NCBI RefSeq assembly: GCF_004378355.1
Contig: NZ_SNUB01000014.1
Coordinates: forward strand, 16,895-80,894
Reading direction: 5' to 3'
DNA from: Psychromonas algicola
GTDB taxonomy: Bacteria; Pseudomonadota; Gammaproteobacteria; Enterobacterales; Psychromonadaceae
Length of the DNA stretch: 64,000 nt
Shown one piece after another: positions 26,594 to 36,136 of this stretch. Numbering within the stretch: position 1 is the stretch's first letter; each line of letters starts with the position of its first letter. A program made the position numbers and the translations under genes. The notes beneath the pieces are model-generated. The model saw only the letters and a list, made by a program, of their open reading frames with translations, had not been told where the DNA came from and ran no database searches.

Positions 26594-27435
26594 TTATTAC
26601 TAAGATAAATGGTGGTTTAGGTAATCAGTTATTTCAGTATGCGGTAGGTCGGGCAGTTGCTATTCATCATTCAGTACCGCTAAAATTAGATATTAGTGCT
26701 TTTATTAATCATAAAATCCATAACGGTTTTAGATTAGATGCCTTTAATGTAGATGCCGAAATTGCAAATAATCAAGAAATAATTCGTCTGGCTGGAAATA
26801 AAACTAAGATAACTAGGTTTTTTAGAAAATTAGGTTTAATTAAGAAAAAGAATTATTGCAAGGAAAAACGACGGACAATCTTTGATGCACGCGTTTTTGA
26901 ACAGACTCCTTATTACCTTGATGGGTACTGGCAAAATGAAATGTATTTTTCAGCTATACGTCAACTCATTCTCAAGGAGCTCACCCCAAAAAATGAGCTA
27001 AGCTATCAGGCTAAACTTTTTTTAAGAGAAATAATGAAATGTAATTCAATAAGTCTTCATGTTAGAAGAGGTGATTATTTAAAACACCCTGAAATTGGAG
27101 TTCTTGACTTAGATTACTATCAACGGGCGATTGAATACATTGGAGAAATCGTTGATTCTCCAGTTTTTTTCATATTTTCAAATGATTTGAAGTGGTGTAA
27201 AAAAAATTTCAATTTTTTAAAAAACTGCGTTTATGTTAAAAATACGGAAACAGAAATTGATGATTTAATTTTAATGAGTAAGTGTAAGCATAATATAGTG
27301 GCTAATAGCTCATTTAGTTGGTGGGGGGCATGGTTAAATGAAAATGATGGAAAAATTATAGTCTCTCCGTCAAAATGGATGGCACATAATCCATATAATA
27401 ATAAATGGGTACCTGATTCGTGGCTTCAATTCTAA
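26590..27435 (+). CDS. glycosyltransferase family 11 (alpha-1,2-fucosyltransferase-like)
   Basis: 281 residues with the full GT11 pattern: INGGLGNQLFQYAVGRAVA at the N-terminus, SLHVRRGDYL in the middle (the HxRRxDY motif of alpha-1,2-fucosyltransferases) and NSSFSWWGAWL near the end. GT11 enzymes usually add L-fucose alpha-1,2 to galactose; several colitosyltransferases are of this type. It overlaps the GT10 gene by 4 bases, so the two are translationally coupled. Confidence 0.9.
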   Translation: MIITKINGGLGNQLFQYAVGRAVAIHHSVPLKLDISAFINHKIHNGFRLDAFNVDAEIANNQEIIRLAGNKTKITRFFRKLGLIKKKNYCKEKRRTIFDARVFEQTPYYLDGYWQNEMYFSAIRQLILKELTPKNELSYQAKLFLREIMKCNSISLHVRRGDYLKHPEIGVLDLDYYQRAIEYIGEIVDSPVFFIFSNDLKWCKKNFNFLKNCVYVKNTETEIDDLILMSKCKHNIVANSSFSWWGAWLNENDGKIIVSPSKWMAHNPYNNKWVPDSWLQF

Positions 27436-27923
27436 TGATTCTCTTAATTAAATATACATCGAGATTAATTTATAGCTTTAAACGTAAACTATTAAGTCTT
27501 AATAGAATTTATTATTCTATGCTTTTACAAAGCTGCGGCTCCAATTTTAAATTGTGGGGAGCGTTTTATCTTAAAAATCCCCAATTTATACAAGTGGGGG
27601 ATAATGTGTCAATCAATGACGGTGTTTATTTAAATGGCAAAGGTGGATTGAAAATAGGTAATAATACTACAATTTCCGCAGGAGCAATGATAATTTCAAC
27701 TGGTCTTTGTACGTCATCATTTTTAGTTGAGAATAAGCATATAGATAAAGAAATTATAATTGGAAATAATGTTCAAATTGGCGCTGGTGCAATTATTCTT
27801 GCTGGTGTAAATATTGCTGATAATGTTATTGTTGGCGCGGGGAGCGTCGTTACTAAAAATATTCAAGGGAATGTAATAGTAGCGGGAAATCCTGCAAAAG
27901 TATTAAGGGAGCTTATATTATGA
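27435..27923 (+). CDS. hexapeptide-repeat acyltransferase (probable sugar O-acetyltransferase)
   Basis: 162 residues from the ATG at 27435, whose first base is the last base of the GT11 stop (TAATG); an in-frame start at 27420 would overlap the previous gene further. The left-handed beta-helix repeats run from about residue 50 to 155 (VGDNVSINDGVYLNGKG, IGNNTTISAGAMIIS, IGNNVQIGAGAIILAGV, IADNVIVGAGSVVTK) and end with VAGNPAKVLREL. The catalytic His of the family is probably in NKHIDKEI. It likely acetylates a sugar of the repeat unit; the site is unknown. Confidence 0.85.
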   Translation: MILLIKYTSRLIYSFKRKLLSLNRIYYSMLLQSCGSNFKLWGAFYLKNPQFIQVGDNVSINDGVYLNGKGGLKIGNNTTISAGAMIISTGLCTSSFLVENKHIDKEIIIGNNVQIGAGAIILAGVNIADNVIVGAGSVVTKNIQGNVIVAGNPAKVLRELIL

Positions 27924-28939
27924 GCTCTGTACCTTTAGTGTCAGTCGTTATGTCAGTATTTAATGCAGAAAAATACTTAAAAGAAGCGATTGAGAGCATA
28001 CTTGACCAAAGTTATCAAAATATTGAATTTATTATTATAAACGATGGCTCAATTGATGATAGCTTAAATATTATCAAAGGTTTTTCAGCCATAGATGAAA
28101 GAATTAAATTGGTTAGTCGTAGGAATCGTGGGTTGCCCTTTTCTTTGAATGAAGGGCTAGACCTAGCCAAAGGCGAGTATATTGCTCGAATGGATGCTGA
28201 TGATATTTCATTTAAAGAGAGATTATCAGAACAAGTGCTTTATATGGAAGCAAACCCTGAAATAGGTGTGTGTGGTACTTGGGCTGAAGTTTTTGGTGAA
28301 TATAAAAATGGTAATAGTACGTTAAAGCATCCATCATCGCATGATGCTTTATTACCGAAGCTTTTATTTTCAGTTTGTTTTATTCATCCTACTGTTATGT
28401 TTAGAAAAGAAGTCTTAAATAGTTACAAGTTAAGATACCACATAGATTATTTTAATTCTCAAGACTATGAGTTTTGGTGGCGTTTATCTCACTATACGAA
28501 AATGGGCAATGTACAAAAAGTATTATTAAAATATCGAGAAAGTGTTAGTAGCATTACTCATAGTTCTTCTAATTTTCAACCTGACCTAAGATACAAATTA
28601 ATAAAAAGTATATTTACTAATGTTCTTCTGGAACTTGGTATGAAGAATATTGAATCAGAAAATAAATTACACTATATCTGTGCGTCTAACTCTAGATTAA
28701 GAGATAATAAAGTTGATATTGATAAATTGAATGTTTATTTTCTTACTATATTGGAACATAATCGTAAAACATGTGTTTTTTCTGATAAATTTTTGATTAA
28801 AGTATTAAGTAAAAAATTTATTGTTGCAATTTATTTTGAGTGCAAACGTAATAATCTTAATATTATCAATGGCTTGAAGTTTCGTTTTTTTTACATCGGT
28901 GTTTTTAATTATCTAAAAGGATTGATATTTAATGAGTGA
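27920..28939 (+). CDS. glycosyltransferase family 2
   Basis: 339 residues, GT-A fold. VSVVMSVFNAEKYLKEAIES at the start, the nucleotide-binding IIINDGSIDDS, the DXD region ARMDADDIS, and later NSQDYEFWWRLS, which fits an acceptor and base motif. The last 80 residues are poorly conserved. It overlaps the previous gene by 4 bases. Donor and linkage cannot be read from the sequence; galactose or GlcNAc would be needed to build acceptors for the GT10 and GT11 enzymes, and rhamnose is also possible. Confidence 0.88.
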   Translation: MSSVPLVSVVMSVFNAEKYLKEAIESILDQSYQNIEFIIINDGSIDDSLNIIKGFSAIDERIKLVSRRNRGLPFSLNEGLDLAKGEYIARMDADDISFKERLSEQVLYMEANPEIGVCGTWAEVFGEYKNGNSTLKHPSSHDALLPKLLFSVCFIHPTVMFRKEVLNSYKLRYHIDYFNSQDYEFWWRLSHYTKMGNVQKVLLKYRESVSSITHSSSNFQPDLRYKLIKSIFTNVLLELGMKNIESENKLHYICASNSRLRDNKVDIDKLNVYFLTILEHNRKTCVFSDKFLIKVLSKKFIVAIYFECKRNNLNIINGLKFRFFYIGVFNYLKGLIFNE

Positions 28940-29025
28940 ATTTTTGCTGTATTTTAATGGTTTTAATATATCAAAGACTAGTTTTATTAAAACTTGTTTA
29001 TTTTTGATATTGAACAGGTAATCTA

Positions 29026-30138
29026 GTGAAAGTTGCACTTTTAATAAACTCTCTTAGTAATGGGGGGGCAGAGAAGATCGTTGTCGAGCTGATCGAATCT
29101 TTATATACTGAAGGGGTAAGTGTTGAGCTAATTTGCATTGAAAAAGACAATTTTCATAAAGTGCATCCTAATATTAAAGTCACGTACCTATCTAACTCTA
29201 CATTAAAAAGAAATAGAATAAAGAGTCTTCTTATGACTATTCTTTTGGCTTTTCGCTTAAAAAAGCATATAAAATTAAATAATATTGAGTTGGTACAAAG
29301 TCATTTGTTCCGTTCTTGTTATGTAAACCTTACTGCGAAGTGTTTGTTTAAAAGCTCTCATGTCGTGCAGGTCGTAAATCATAGTATAATAAGTCGCTTA
29401 AAGTATGAGGGGATTGCCGGAAAAGTAAATCTCATCTTGATAAAACTATTATATTCGTTTGCAGATTTAATCATATCGGTTTCTAATGTAGTGAAGCAAG
29501 ATATGGAAAACCTTTTTATGTTTAAGAATAGAAGTGTTGTTATATATAATCCGTTCGATATAACCAAAATTAAAGCGTTGGCTCAAGAGGATATTGTTGA
29601 GTTTAATTTTAATTTAAATAAAAAATACATTATTAATGTTGGACGATTAATAAAAATAAAGCGTCATTCTGATTTACTGTATGCTCTTGTGTATTTAGAT
29701 GAGAATGTCGAAGTTTTATTTGTAGGATGTGGTCCTGAAAGAGAAGCTTTACAGCGACTTGCTATACAACTAAAAATTATTTCTAGGGTTCATTTTTTAG
29801 GGTGGGTTAGTAACCCATATAAATATATTGCACGAGCAGACATACTCGTGTCAACGTCTGAGAGTGAAAGCTTTGGTAATACTATAGTGGAAGCATTTAT
29901 TTGTGATACTGCTGTTATAAGTAGTGCATGTGGTGGGCCATCTGAAATTATTAGTAAAAATTGCGGTATTTTATTTCCTATTGGGGATGTCAATTCATTA
30001 GTGGATAGCATCAGAGCTCTCTTAAGTGATTCTGATTTGAAAATTAAAATGCATCAACAATCTAAATTGAGGAAAAATGATTTTTCATTGCCCATTATAT
30101 TAAAAAAATACAAAAATATATTACTCAATTTATACTAG
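29026..30138 (+). CDS. glycosyltransferase family 4
   Basis: 370 residues, GTG start at 29026. GT-B fold with the N-terminal glycine motif LLINSLSNGGAEKIVVELI, the donor-site linker NVGRLIKIKRHSDLLYAL and the EX7E-type motif SESESFGNTIVEAF near residue 285. Family 4 enzymes retain the anomeric configuration. Sugar specificity is unknown. It follows an 86-bp gap, the longest among the transferase genes. Confidence 0.9.
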   Translation: MKVALLINSLSNGGAEKIVVELIESLYTEGVSVELICIEKDNFHKVHPNIKVTYLSNSTLKRNRIKSLLMTILLAFRLKKHIKLNNIELVQSHLFRSCYVNLTAKCLFKSSHVVQVVNHSIISRLKYEGIAGKVNLILIKLLYSFADLIISVSNVVKQDMENLFMFKNRSVVIYNPFDITKIKALAQEDIVEFNFNLNKKYIINVGRLIKIKRHSDLLYALVYLDENVEVLFVGCGPEREALQRLAIQLKIISRVHFLGWVSNPYKYIARADILVSTSESESFGNTIVEAFICDTAVISSACGGPSEIISKNCGILFPIGDVNSLVDSIRALLSDSDLKIKMHQQSKLRKNDFSLPIILKKYKNILLNLY

Positions 30139-30151
30139 CTTTAGGATTAAA

Positions 30152-31156
30152 ATGAAATATCTAGTTACAGGTGCCGCTGGGTTTATTGGTTCATGTGTCG
30201 TTGAAAGACTTTGCGAACAAGGGCATCAGGTCGTTGGTATCGATAATATCAATAATTATTATGATGTAAATCTAAAAGAAGCGCGCTTGAAGCGTGCTGA
30301 ACATGACTTGTTTATATTTATTAAAGTTGATTTGTCAGATCGTGAGTTAATGGCTGCATTATTTATAGAGCACCAATTCGATCGTGTTATTCATTTAGCT
30401 GCACAAGCAGGGGTTCGTTATTCAATTGAAAATCCTATGGCTTATGCCGACTCCAATTTAGTTGGGCACCTGAATATTCTTGAAGGATGTCGACATACGC
30501 AAGTGAAACATCTAGTTTATGCCTCTTCTAGTTCAGTTTATGGCTTGAATGCTAAAGTGCCATTTTCAACCTCAGATTCTGTTGACCATCCTGTATCACT
30601 CTATGCAGCAACTAAAAAATCAAATGAATTAATGGCTCATTCTTATTCTCATCTTTATGATATCCCTACCACTGGACTGCGTTTTTTTACTGTTTACGGT
30701 CCTTGGGGGCGTCCTGATATGGCGCCTTATATTTTTACTAAAAAAATATTAGAGGGAGACACAATTGATATTAACAATAACGGAGATATGTGGAGAGACT
30801 TTACATACATTGATGACATCGTTGAAGGGGTTATTCGGGTTGTTGATATAGTGCCTACTAGAAATGATAAATGGACTGTTGAAACTGGTACTCCTGCAAC
30901 AAGCTCTGCACCTTACCAGATTTATAATGTCGGGCATGGCAGTCCAATTAACTTAATGAAGTTTATCAGCTCAATTGAAGATGAATTAGGAGTTGAAGCT
31001 AAGAAAAATTTTCGGGGTATGCAGGCTGGTGATGTGTATCAAACGTATGCAGACACTCAAGATCTTTTTGCAATAACTGGTTATAAGCCAGAAGTAAGTG
31101 TGGCTGAAGGTGTTGCTAAATTAGTGGATTGGTATCGAGACTTTTATGAATTGTAA
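30152..31156 (+). CDS. UDP-glucuronate 4-epimerase
   Basis: 334 residues, extended SDR: TGAAGFIGSCVVERLCEQGH, DNINNYYDVNLKEARL (a stretch typical of UDP-GlcA epimerases of the CapI/LspL type), HLAAQAGVRYSIENP, SSSSVYG and the catalytic YAATK. FFTVYGPWGRPDMA is also characteristic. It converts UDP-glucuronate to UDP-galacturonate; the UDP-glucuronate would come from the Ugd encoded at 38677. Predicts a GalA residue in the glycan. Confidence 0.9.
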   Translation: MKYLVTGAAGFIGSCVVERLCEQGHQVVGIDNINNYYDVNLKEARLKRAEHDLFIFIKVDLSDRELMAALFIEHQFDRVIHLAAQAGVRYSIENPMAYADSNLVGHLNILEGCRHTQVKHLVYASSSSVYGLNAKVPFSTSDSVDHPVSLYAATKKSNELMAHSYSHLYDIPTTGLRFFTVYGPWGRPDMAPYIFTKKILEGDTIDINNNGDMWRDFTYIDDIVEGVIRVVDIVPTRNDKWTVETGTPATSSAPYQIYNVGHGSPINLMKFISSIEDELGVEAKKNFRGMQAGDVYQTYADTQDLFAITGYKPEVSVAEGVAKLVDWYRDFYEL

Positions 31157-32297
31157 GAAAATCGCTTTTGTCGTTAATGTTGATTGGTTTTTTATTTCTC
31201 ATCGACTGCCAATTGCCTTAGCTGCGATTAAAAGCGGATATGAAGTTCATCTAATATGCAAAGATACGGGGAAGCTAGATACACTTATAGATTATGGGAT
31301 TAATGTTCATGATATCAACTTCTCTCGAAGTGGTGGAGCGTTAATTAATGAAATCAAATCATTATTTATTTTAAGAAAATTGTTTAAAGATATTACTCCC
31401 GATATTGTGCATGCAGTTACAATACAACCTGTACTTTATTCTGGTTTAGTTTTACATTCTTTACGTGTTAAGCCTAGTTTTGTAGCCGCCATTTCAGGCC
31501 TTGGCTATGTTTTTTCTGCTAATAGTTTTCGTGCTAAATTAACCAAATATTTTGTATCATTCTTTTATAAATTAGCTTTTCTCCACAAGCGTAAGGTTGC
31601 TATTTTTCAGAATACTAATGATGAAAATATTTTATCTTTAGTAACCAATTTATCTTACCATGAGAAAGTACTAATCAAAGGATCTGGTGCAGATCTTGAT
31701 ACTTATCTATATTGTAAAGAGCCAGAGACTGGGCCTATTAAAATTGTTATGGCTTGTCGGTTACTTAAAGAAAAAGGGGTTTATGAATTTATTGAGGCTG
31801 CTAAAGTCGTTCTTCAAAATGTTGATAATGTAGAGTTTCTTCTTGCAGGCACTCCTGATTTAGCTAATCCTAATAGTGTTTCTCAAACTGAATTAAATGC
31901 TTGGAGTGATGAAGGCGTTGTTACTTTGCTAGGACATTGTGATGATATTCCTAAATGTTTTAGAGAATCTCATATTATTACTATGCCATCATATTATGGT
32001 GAGGGTGTTCCTAAAGTATTAATTGAAGCTGCGGCTTGTGGACGTCCAATTGTTACAACAGATAATCCTGGTTGTCGTGATTCTGTTATTCCTGATATAA
32101 CAGGTAAATTAGTACCTATAAAAAATGCTAAAAGTTTAGCTGAAGCGTTTTTGGAATTGATTTCAGAACCTGCTATGAGATTATCTATGGGAGAGAAAGC
32201 CCGCTTATATGCCGAAGAAGAGTTTGATGTAAAATATGTGGTAGAGAAACATTTAAATTTATACTCTCAACAGATGCAGGTTATTAGTTCAATATGA
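31146..32297 (+). CDS. glycosyltransferase family 4, probable second-sugar transferase
   Basis: 383 residues, GT-B fold: NVDWFFISHRLPIALAAIKSG at the N-terminus, AAISGLGYVFSAN, MACRLLKEKGVYEFIEAAKV and the donor motif MPSYYGEGVPKVLIEAAACG. This subtype often lies, as here, directly before a 4-reductase and a small phosphoglycosyl transferase, and usually adds the second sugar onto the lipid-linked first one. It overlaps the epimerase gene by 11 bases and the next gene by 4. Confidence 0.88.
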   Translation: MNCKKIAFVVNVDWFFISHRLPIALAAIKSGYEVHLICKDTGKLDTLIDYGINVHDINFSRSGGALINEIKSLFILRKLFKDITPDIVHAVTIQPVLYSGLVLHSLRVKPSFVAAISGLGYVFSANSFRAKLTKYFVSFFYKLAFLHKRKVAIFQNTNDENILSLVTNLSYHEKVLIKGSGADLDTYLYCKEPETGPIKIVMACRLLKEKGVYEFIEAAKVVLQNVDNVEFLLAGTPDLANPNSVSQTELNAWSDEGVVTLLGHCDDIPKCFRESHIITMPSYYGEGVPKVLIEAAACGRPIVTTDNPGCRDSVIPDITGKLVPIKNAKSLAEAFLELISEPAMRLSMGEKARLYAEEEFDVKYVVEKHLNLYSQQMQVISSI

Positions 32298-33244
32298 GTA
32301 TATTAATTACAGGCGTAACTGGTTTTTTAGGTCAGGCGTTAATAAATAAAGTTCCTTCAAATAATCTTAAGGTTTTAAGCCGAAAACCGTTAGAATCAGA
32401 AAATTTAAATTATTACTATGGCGTTATTGATAAACAATCTGTTTATCAAGATGCGTTAATAGATGTGGAAGTTGTAATTCACTGTGCTGCTCGAGTACAT
32501 GTTATGAACGATGCAGTAAGTTCTCCTCTAGAAGCATTTCGAAATGTTAATACTTATGGCACATTAAATCTTGCTCAACAAGCCGCTGAGACAGGCGTTA
32601 AACGTTTTATTTTTATCAGTTCAATCAAGGTTAATGGTGAATCTAGTGAATTAGGTTTTCCTTTTAAACCTGATGATAAGTTTATGCCAGCGGATCCTTA
32701 TGCTTTAAGTAAATATGAAGCTGAAGTTGGATTAAGAAAAATTGCAACAGAAACTGGGATGGAGGTTGTTATTATCCGTCCTCCCTTGGTATATGGTCCT
32801 GGTGTTAAAGCTAATTTTGCCTCTATGATGAAGTGGGTTCATAAAGGTATTCCTTTGCCATTAGGCGGTATTAAAAATAACTTACGTAGTTTAGTTAGCG
32901 TCGATAATTTAGTCGATTTGATTATTACTTGTATTGATCACCCTAAAGCAGCTAATCACACTTTTTTAGTGTCGGATGATCAAGACTTATCGACAACGGA
33001 TTTATTGCAAAATATGGCTTTAGCATTGAATGTTAAAAGTAAATTGATATCTATCGCTCCCTCTTGGTTTGTTCTCGCTGCTAAATTGATTGCTAAACCT
33101 GCTATATCTGTTCGATTATGTGGTTCTTTACAGTTAGATATTTCTAAAACTAAAGAGTTGTTAAACTGGAAACCTCCCTACAGCGCAGCTGAGTGCATGA
33201 AGAAAACAGCAGATGCTTTTATTCAATCTAATGGTGATTTTTAA
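32294..33244 (+). CDS. NAD-dependent sugar epimerase/4-reductase, WbpV-like
   Basis: 316 residues, SDR: ITGVTGFLGQALINKV, HCAARVHVMNDA, FISSIKVNGE, PYALSKYEAEVGL and RPPLVYGPGVKANF. This pattern matches the reductases that turn UDP-4-keto-6-deoxy-GlcNAc or its 4-epimer into UDP-QuiNAc or UDP-FucNAc. Its substrate would come from the WbpM-like dehydratase encoded two genes later, and its product would be used by the sugar transferase between them. Which of the two sugars is made cannot be read here. Confidence 0.85.
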   Translation: MSILITGVTGFLGQALINKVPSNNLKVLSRKPLESENLNYYYGVIDKQSVYQDALIDVEVVIHCAARVHVMNDAVSSPLEAFRNVNTYGTLNLAQQAAETGVKRFIFISSIKVNGESSELGFPFKPDDKFMPADPYALSKYEAEVGLRKIATETGMEVVIIRPPLVYGPGVKANFASMMKWVHKGIPLPLGGIKNNLRSLVSVDNLVDLIITCIDHPKAANHTFLVSDDQDLSTTDLLQNMALALNVKSKLISIAPSWFVLAAKLIAKPAISVRLCGSLQLDISKTKELLNWKPPYSAAECMKKTADAFIQSNGDF

Positions 33245-33247
33245 CAT

Positions 33248-33808
33248 ATGACTCATTTTATTATCCGTTTTTTCGATTTTTTAATGGCCTTCTTCGGCTT
33301 ACTTGTTACTTTTCCAATTCTCTTAATTGTTACTTTGATTGGCTATTTTGATACTGGCTCTCCTATTTTCATTCAAGAACGAGTAGGTAAAAATAAAAAA
33401 CCATTTAAGCTTATTAAATTCCGTACCATGTCTGTTGATACACAGTCTGTTGCGAGCCATTTAGCTAGTACTACCTCTATTACTAAGTTAGGATCATTTT
33501 TACGAAAGTCTAAACTCGATGAGTTACCTCAGTTAATTAATGTGTTAAAAGGTGAAATGAGTTTTGTTGGACCTCGTCCTAACTTGTTTAATCAAGATGA
33601 ACTCATTACTGAGCGTTCGGAGCGTGGAGTCTATAATGTACTTCCGGGCATAACAGGGCTAGCGCAAGTGAATAACATTGATATGTCGACACCAGAGTTG
33701 TTGGCTAAAAAAGATCAAGAAATGATCGAATCTTTAACTGTTCAATTATATTTTAGGTACATTTTTTTAACTGTAACTGGAAGTGGCACTGGTGATGCAA
33801 TTAAATAA
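33248..33808 (+). CDS. initiating phosphoglycosyl transferase, PglC-like small type
   Basis: 186 residues: an N-terminal re-entrant hydrophobic segment (residues about 8-32), then the family core FIQERVGKNKKPFKLIKFRTM, SKLDELPQLINVLKGEMSF, VGPRP and GITGLAQVN. The Asp-Glu pair in KLDELPQ is catalytic in this family. It lacks the large membrane domain of WcaJ/WbaP. It should move a phospho-6-deoxy-HexNAc from its UDP form to undecaprenyl phosphate, starting the repeat unit. It begins 3 bases after the reductase gene. Confidence 0.9.
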   Translation: MTHFIIRFFDFLMAFFGLLVTFPILLIVTLIGYFDTGSPIFIQERVGKNKKPFKLIKFRTMSVDTQSVASHLASTTSITKLGSFLRKSKLDELPQLINVLKGEMSFVGPRPNLFNQDELITERSERGVYNVLPGITGLAQVNNIDMSTPELLAKKDQEMIESLTVQLYFRYIFLTVTGSGTGDAIK

Positions 33809-34013
33809 ATGACTTTTAAAGTAATAAATCTGGTTGCAATATAAGCTTTTCTATTTATTGGGTTAGCAATTTCTTTGTTTTTTATTTAAACCTCATTCTG
33901 CTTTTATGTGAAAACGATCTATAATGTAATTGATTTTTAATATCTTTTTTATGTTACTTTTACTGAAGTTTATGCTCAATTTCTTATCTCCTGTTTAGTT
34001 GTGATTATAAAAT

Positions 34014-35939
34014 ATGAAATATATTAATAAAGTCTGTCAATTATCTCGTTCTCATAAACGCCTCATCAGTTTATTCATTGATTCTTTATTCATTTGTATT
34101 GCCTTTTATTTTTCTTTTTGGGTTCGATTAGGTGAATTTATTGGATTTATGGATGTTGAGAATACTTATGCTTTGATTGGGACACTGGTACTTACCTTAT
34201 TTATTTTTGTGCGGTTAGGTTTGTACCGTGCAATTTTACGTTATCTTACTTTTCATGCTTTATTTGTTATCTTGGTTGGAGCGTTATGCTCTGCTGTTAT
34301 TTTGTCTTTTTGTTCTTTTTATTTACAAGCTGGAATTCCTCGAACTGTTCCTATTATTTACTTTGCTTTCTTATCTCTACTTTGTGGTGGGTCTCGTTTA
34401 ATTGTTCGTACTTTGGTTGCTCAAGGAAATAAAAAAGGACAAGAGTGCATTTTGATATATGGCGCTGGAAGTGCAGGTCGTCAATTAGCTCAGTCTTTAA
34501 AATCTTCAGAAGAATACCGAACCGCGGCTTTCATTGATACTGATACGACTTTGATTGGTACAATTATTCAAGGCCTTACGGTTCGAGATTTAACAGAAAT
34601 CGATGCTTTAATAGCAAAGCATAATATAAAGAAAATATTTTTAGCTGTGCCTAGCGCGTCACGATCTCGTCGTAAAGAGATTATTAATTCATTGGTCCAT
34701 TTTCGTGTAGAGGTTCTAAGTGTCCCCTCTATGGAAGATATTGTGTCAGGAAAGGCCAATATCGATCAGCTAGAAGATGTTGCTATTGAAGATTTATTAG
34801 GGAGAGATCCTGTTTCTCCACAACAGGTATTACTTGAAGCAAATATAAAAAATAAAGTCGTTATGGTAACTGGCGCTGGCGGGTCAATAGGTTCTGAATT
34901 ATGTCGCCAAATTATACAAGAACAACCTACCACTATCATTTTATTTGAACGTTCAGAGTTTGCTTTGTATAAAATAGACAAAGAGTTAGCAGAGATTAAT
35001 ACAAAGCTGTCTGTAAAAGTAAAAATAGTTCCTTTGTTAGGTTGCGCACAAAATGTTAAGCGCTTAACAACAGTGATGACTACGTTTAAAGTGAACACTG
35101 TTTACCATGCTGCAGCTTATAAACATGTGCCTTTAGTTGAGTTTAATGCAGCAGAAGGTATTTGTAATAATGTATTTGGTACTTACCATACTGCAAAAGC
35201 CGCTATTGCTAGTCATGTTGAATCTTTTGTTTTAATTTCGACAGACAAAGCCGTTCGTCCAACCAATGTTATGGGGACAACAAAGCGCCTTGCTGAGTTA
35301 GGCCTGCAAGCACTTGCGGCAGAAGAAGCTTTGAAGCCACAAGGTACTCGTTTTTGTATGGTTCGCTTTGGTAATGTCCTAGGTTCATCTGGCTCAGTTA
35401 TCCCATTGTTTAAAAAACAAATTCAAAGTGGCGGTCCTTTAACTATCACTCATCCTGATATTACTCGCTTTTTTATGACAATCCCGGAAGCAGCACAACT
35501 TGTTATCCAAGCAGGTGCAATGGGGAAGGGCGGGGATGTGTTTGTATTAGATATGGGGGAACCTGTTAAAATCACTGATTTAGCTGAAAATTTAATTAAA
35601 TTATCTGGGCTCGAAATTAAAAGTGAAGAAAATCCTCTTGGTGATATTGAAATTCAATTTACTGGCTTACGTCCAGGTGAAAAACTATATGAAGAGTTAT
35701 TAATTGGGGAAAGTGTTAGTCAAACCGCACATGGTAGAATAATGACTGCCAATGAATCATTTTTGCCTTTAAAAGAATATGAGGAAATACTAGCAAAACT
35801 GGATGGTGTTTGTAGTAATTTTGAACATGATTTAATTCGCGATATTTTATTATCAACACCTACTGGTTTTAACCCAACTGATGGTATTGGAGATTTAGTC
35901 TGGAATGAAAAGATTGATGCTTTAAAAATAAAAATTTAG
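34014..35939 (+). CDS. UDP-N-acetylglucosamine 4,6-dehydratase, WbpM/FlaA1-like membrane type
   Basis: 641 residues. Four membrane segments in residues 15-130, a Rossmann-like domain (IYGAGSAGRQLAQSL near 150) and the catalytic SDR domain from about 283 (VTGAGGSIGSELCRQI, YHAAAYKHVPLVE, ISTDKAVRPTNVMGTTKR with the Met-Lys pair replacing the usual Tyr-Lys). It makes UDP-4-keto-6-deoxy-GlcNAc, the precursor for the WbpV-like reductase. As in Pseudomonas and Vibrio loci it closes the initiation module, after a 205-bp gap that may hold its own promoter. Confidence 0.92.
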   Translation: MKYINKVCQLSRSHKRLISLFIDSLFICIAFYFSFWVRLGEFIGFMDVENTYALIGTLVLTLFIFVRLGLYRAILRYLTFHALFVILVGALCSAVILSFCSFYLQAGIPRTVPIIYFAFLSLLCGGSRLIVRTLVAQGNKKGQECILIYGAGSAGRQLAQSLKSSEEYRTAAFIDTDTTLIGTIIQGLTVRDLTEIDALIAKHNIKKIFLAVPSASRSRRKEIINSLVHFRVEVLSVPSMEDIVSGKANIDQLEDVAIEDLLGRDPVSPQQVLLEANIKNKVVMVTGAGGSIGSELCRQIIQEQPTTIILFERSEFALYKIDKELAEINTKLSVKVKIVPLLGCAQNVKRLTTVMTTFKVNTVYHAAAYKHVPLVEFNAAEGICNNVFGTYHTAKAAIASHVESFVLISTDKAVRPTNVMGTTKRLAELGLQALAAEEALKPQGTRFCMVRFGNVLGSSGSVIPLFKKQIQSGGPLTITHPDITRFFMTIPEAAQLVIQAGAMGKGGDVFVLDMGEPVKITDLAENLIKLSGLEIKSEENPLGDIEIQFTGLRPGEKLYEELLIGESVSQTAHGRIMTANESFLPLKEYEEILAKLDGVCSNFEHDLIRDILLSTPTGFNPTDGIGDLVWNEKIDALKIKI

Positions 35940-36136
35940 ATGAATATTTATTTAAGATCTATTCGGTGATTTTATTATTTTCTGGGAAAATTTCTTTTTA
36001 TATCACTCTTGAATTCAAGTCATAACTAAATTGAATTTTTGCTATTTAATTGAATAATTAAACTTTTCTGATTTAGAATCTCGCCGTTATTATTCTTAGC
36101 TACTGTTAATATAAGATTAAATTTTCGGAGGTCGTT

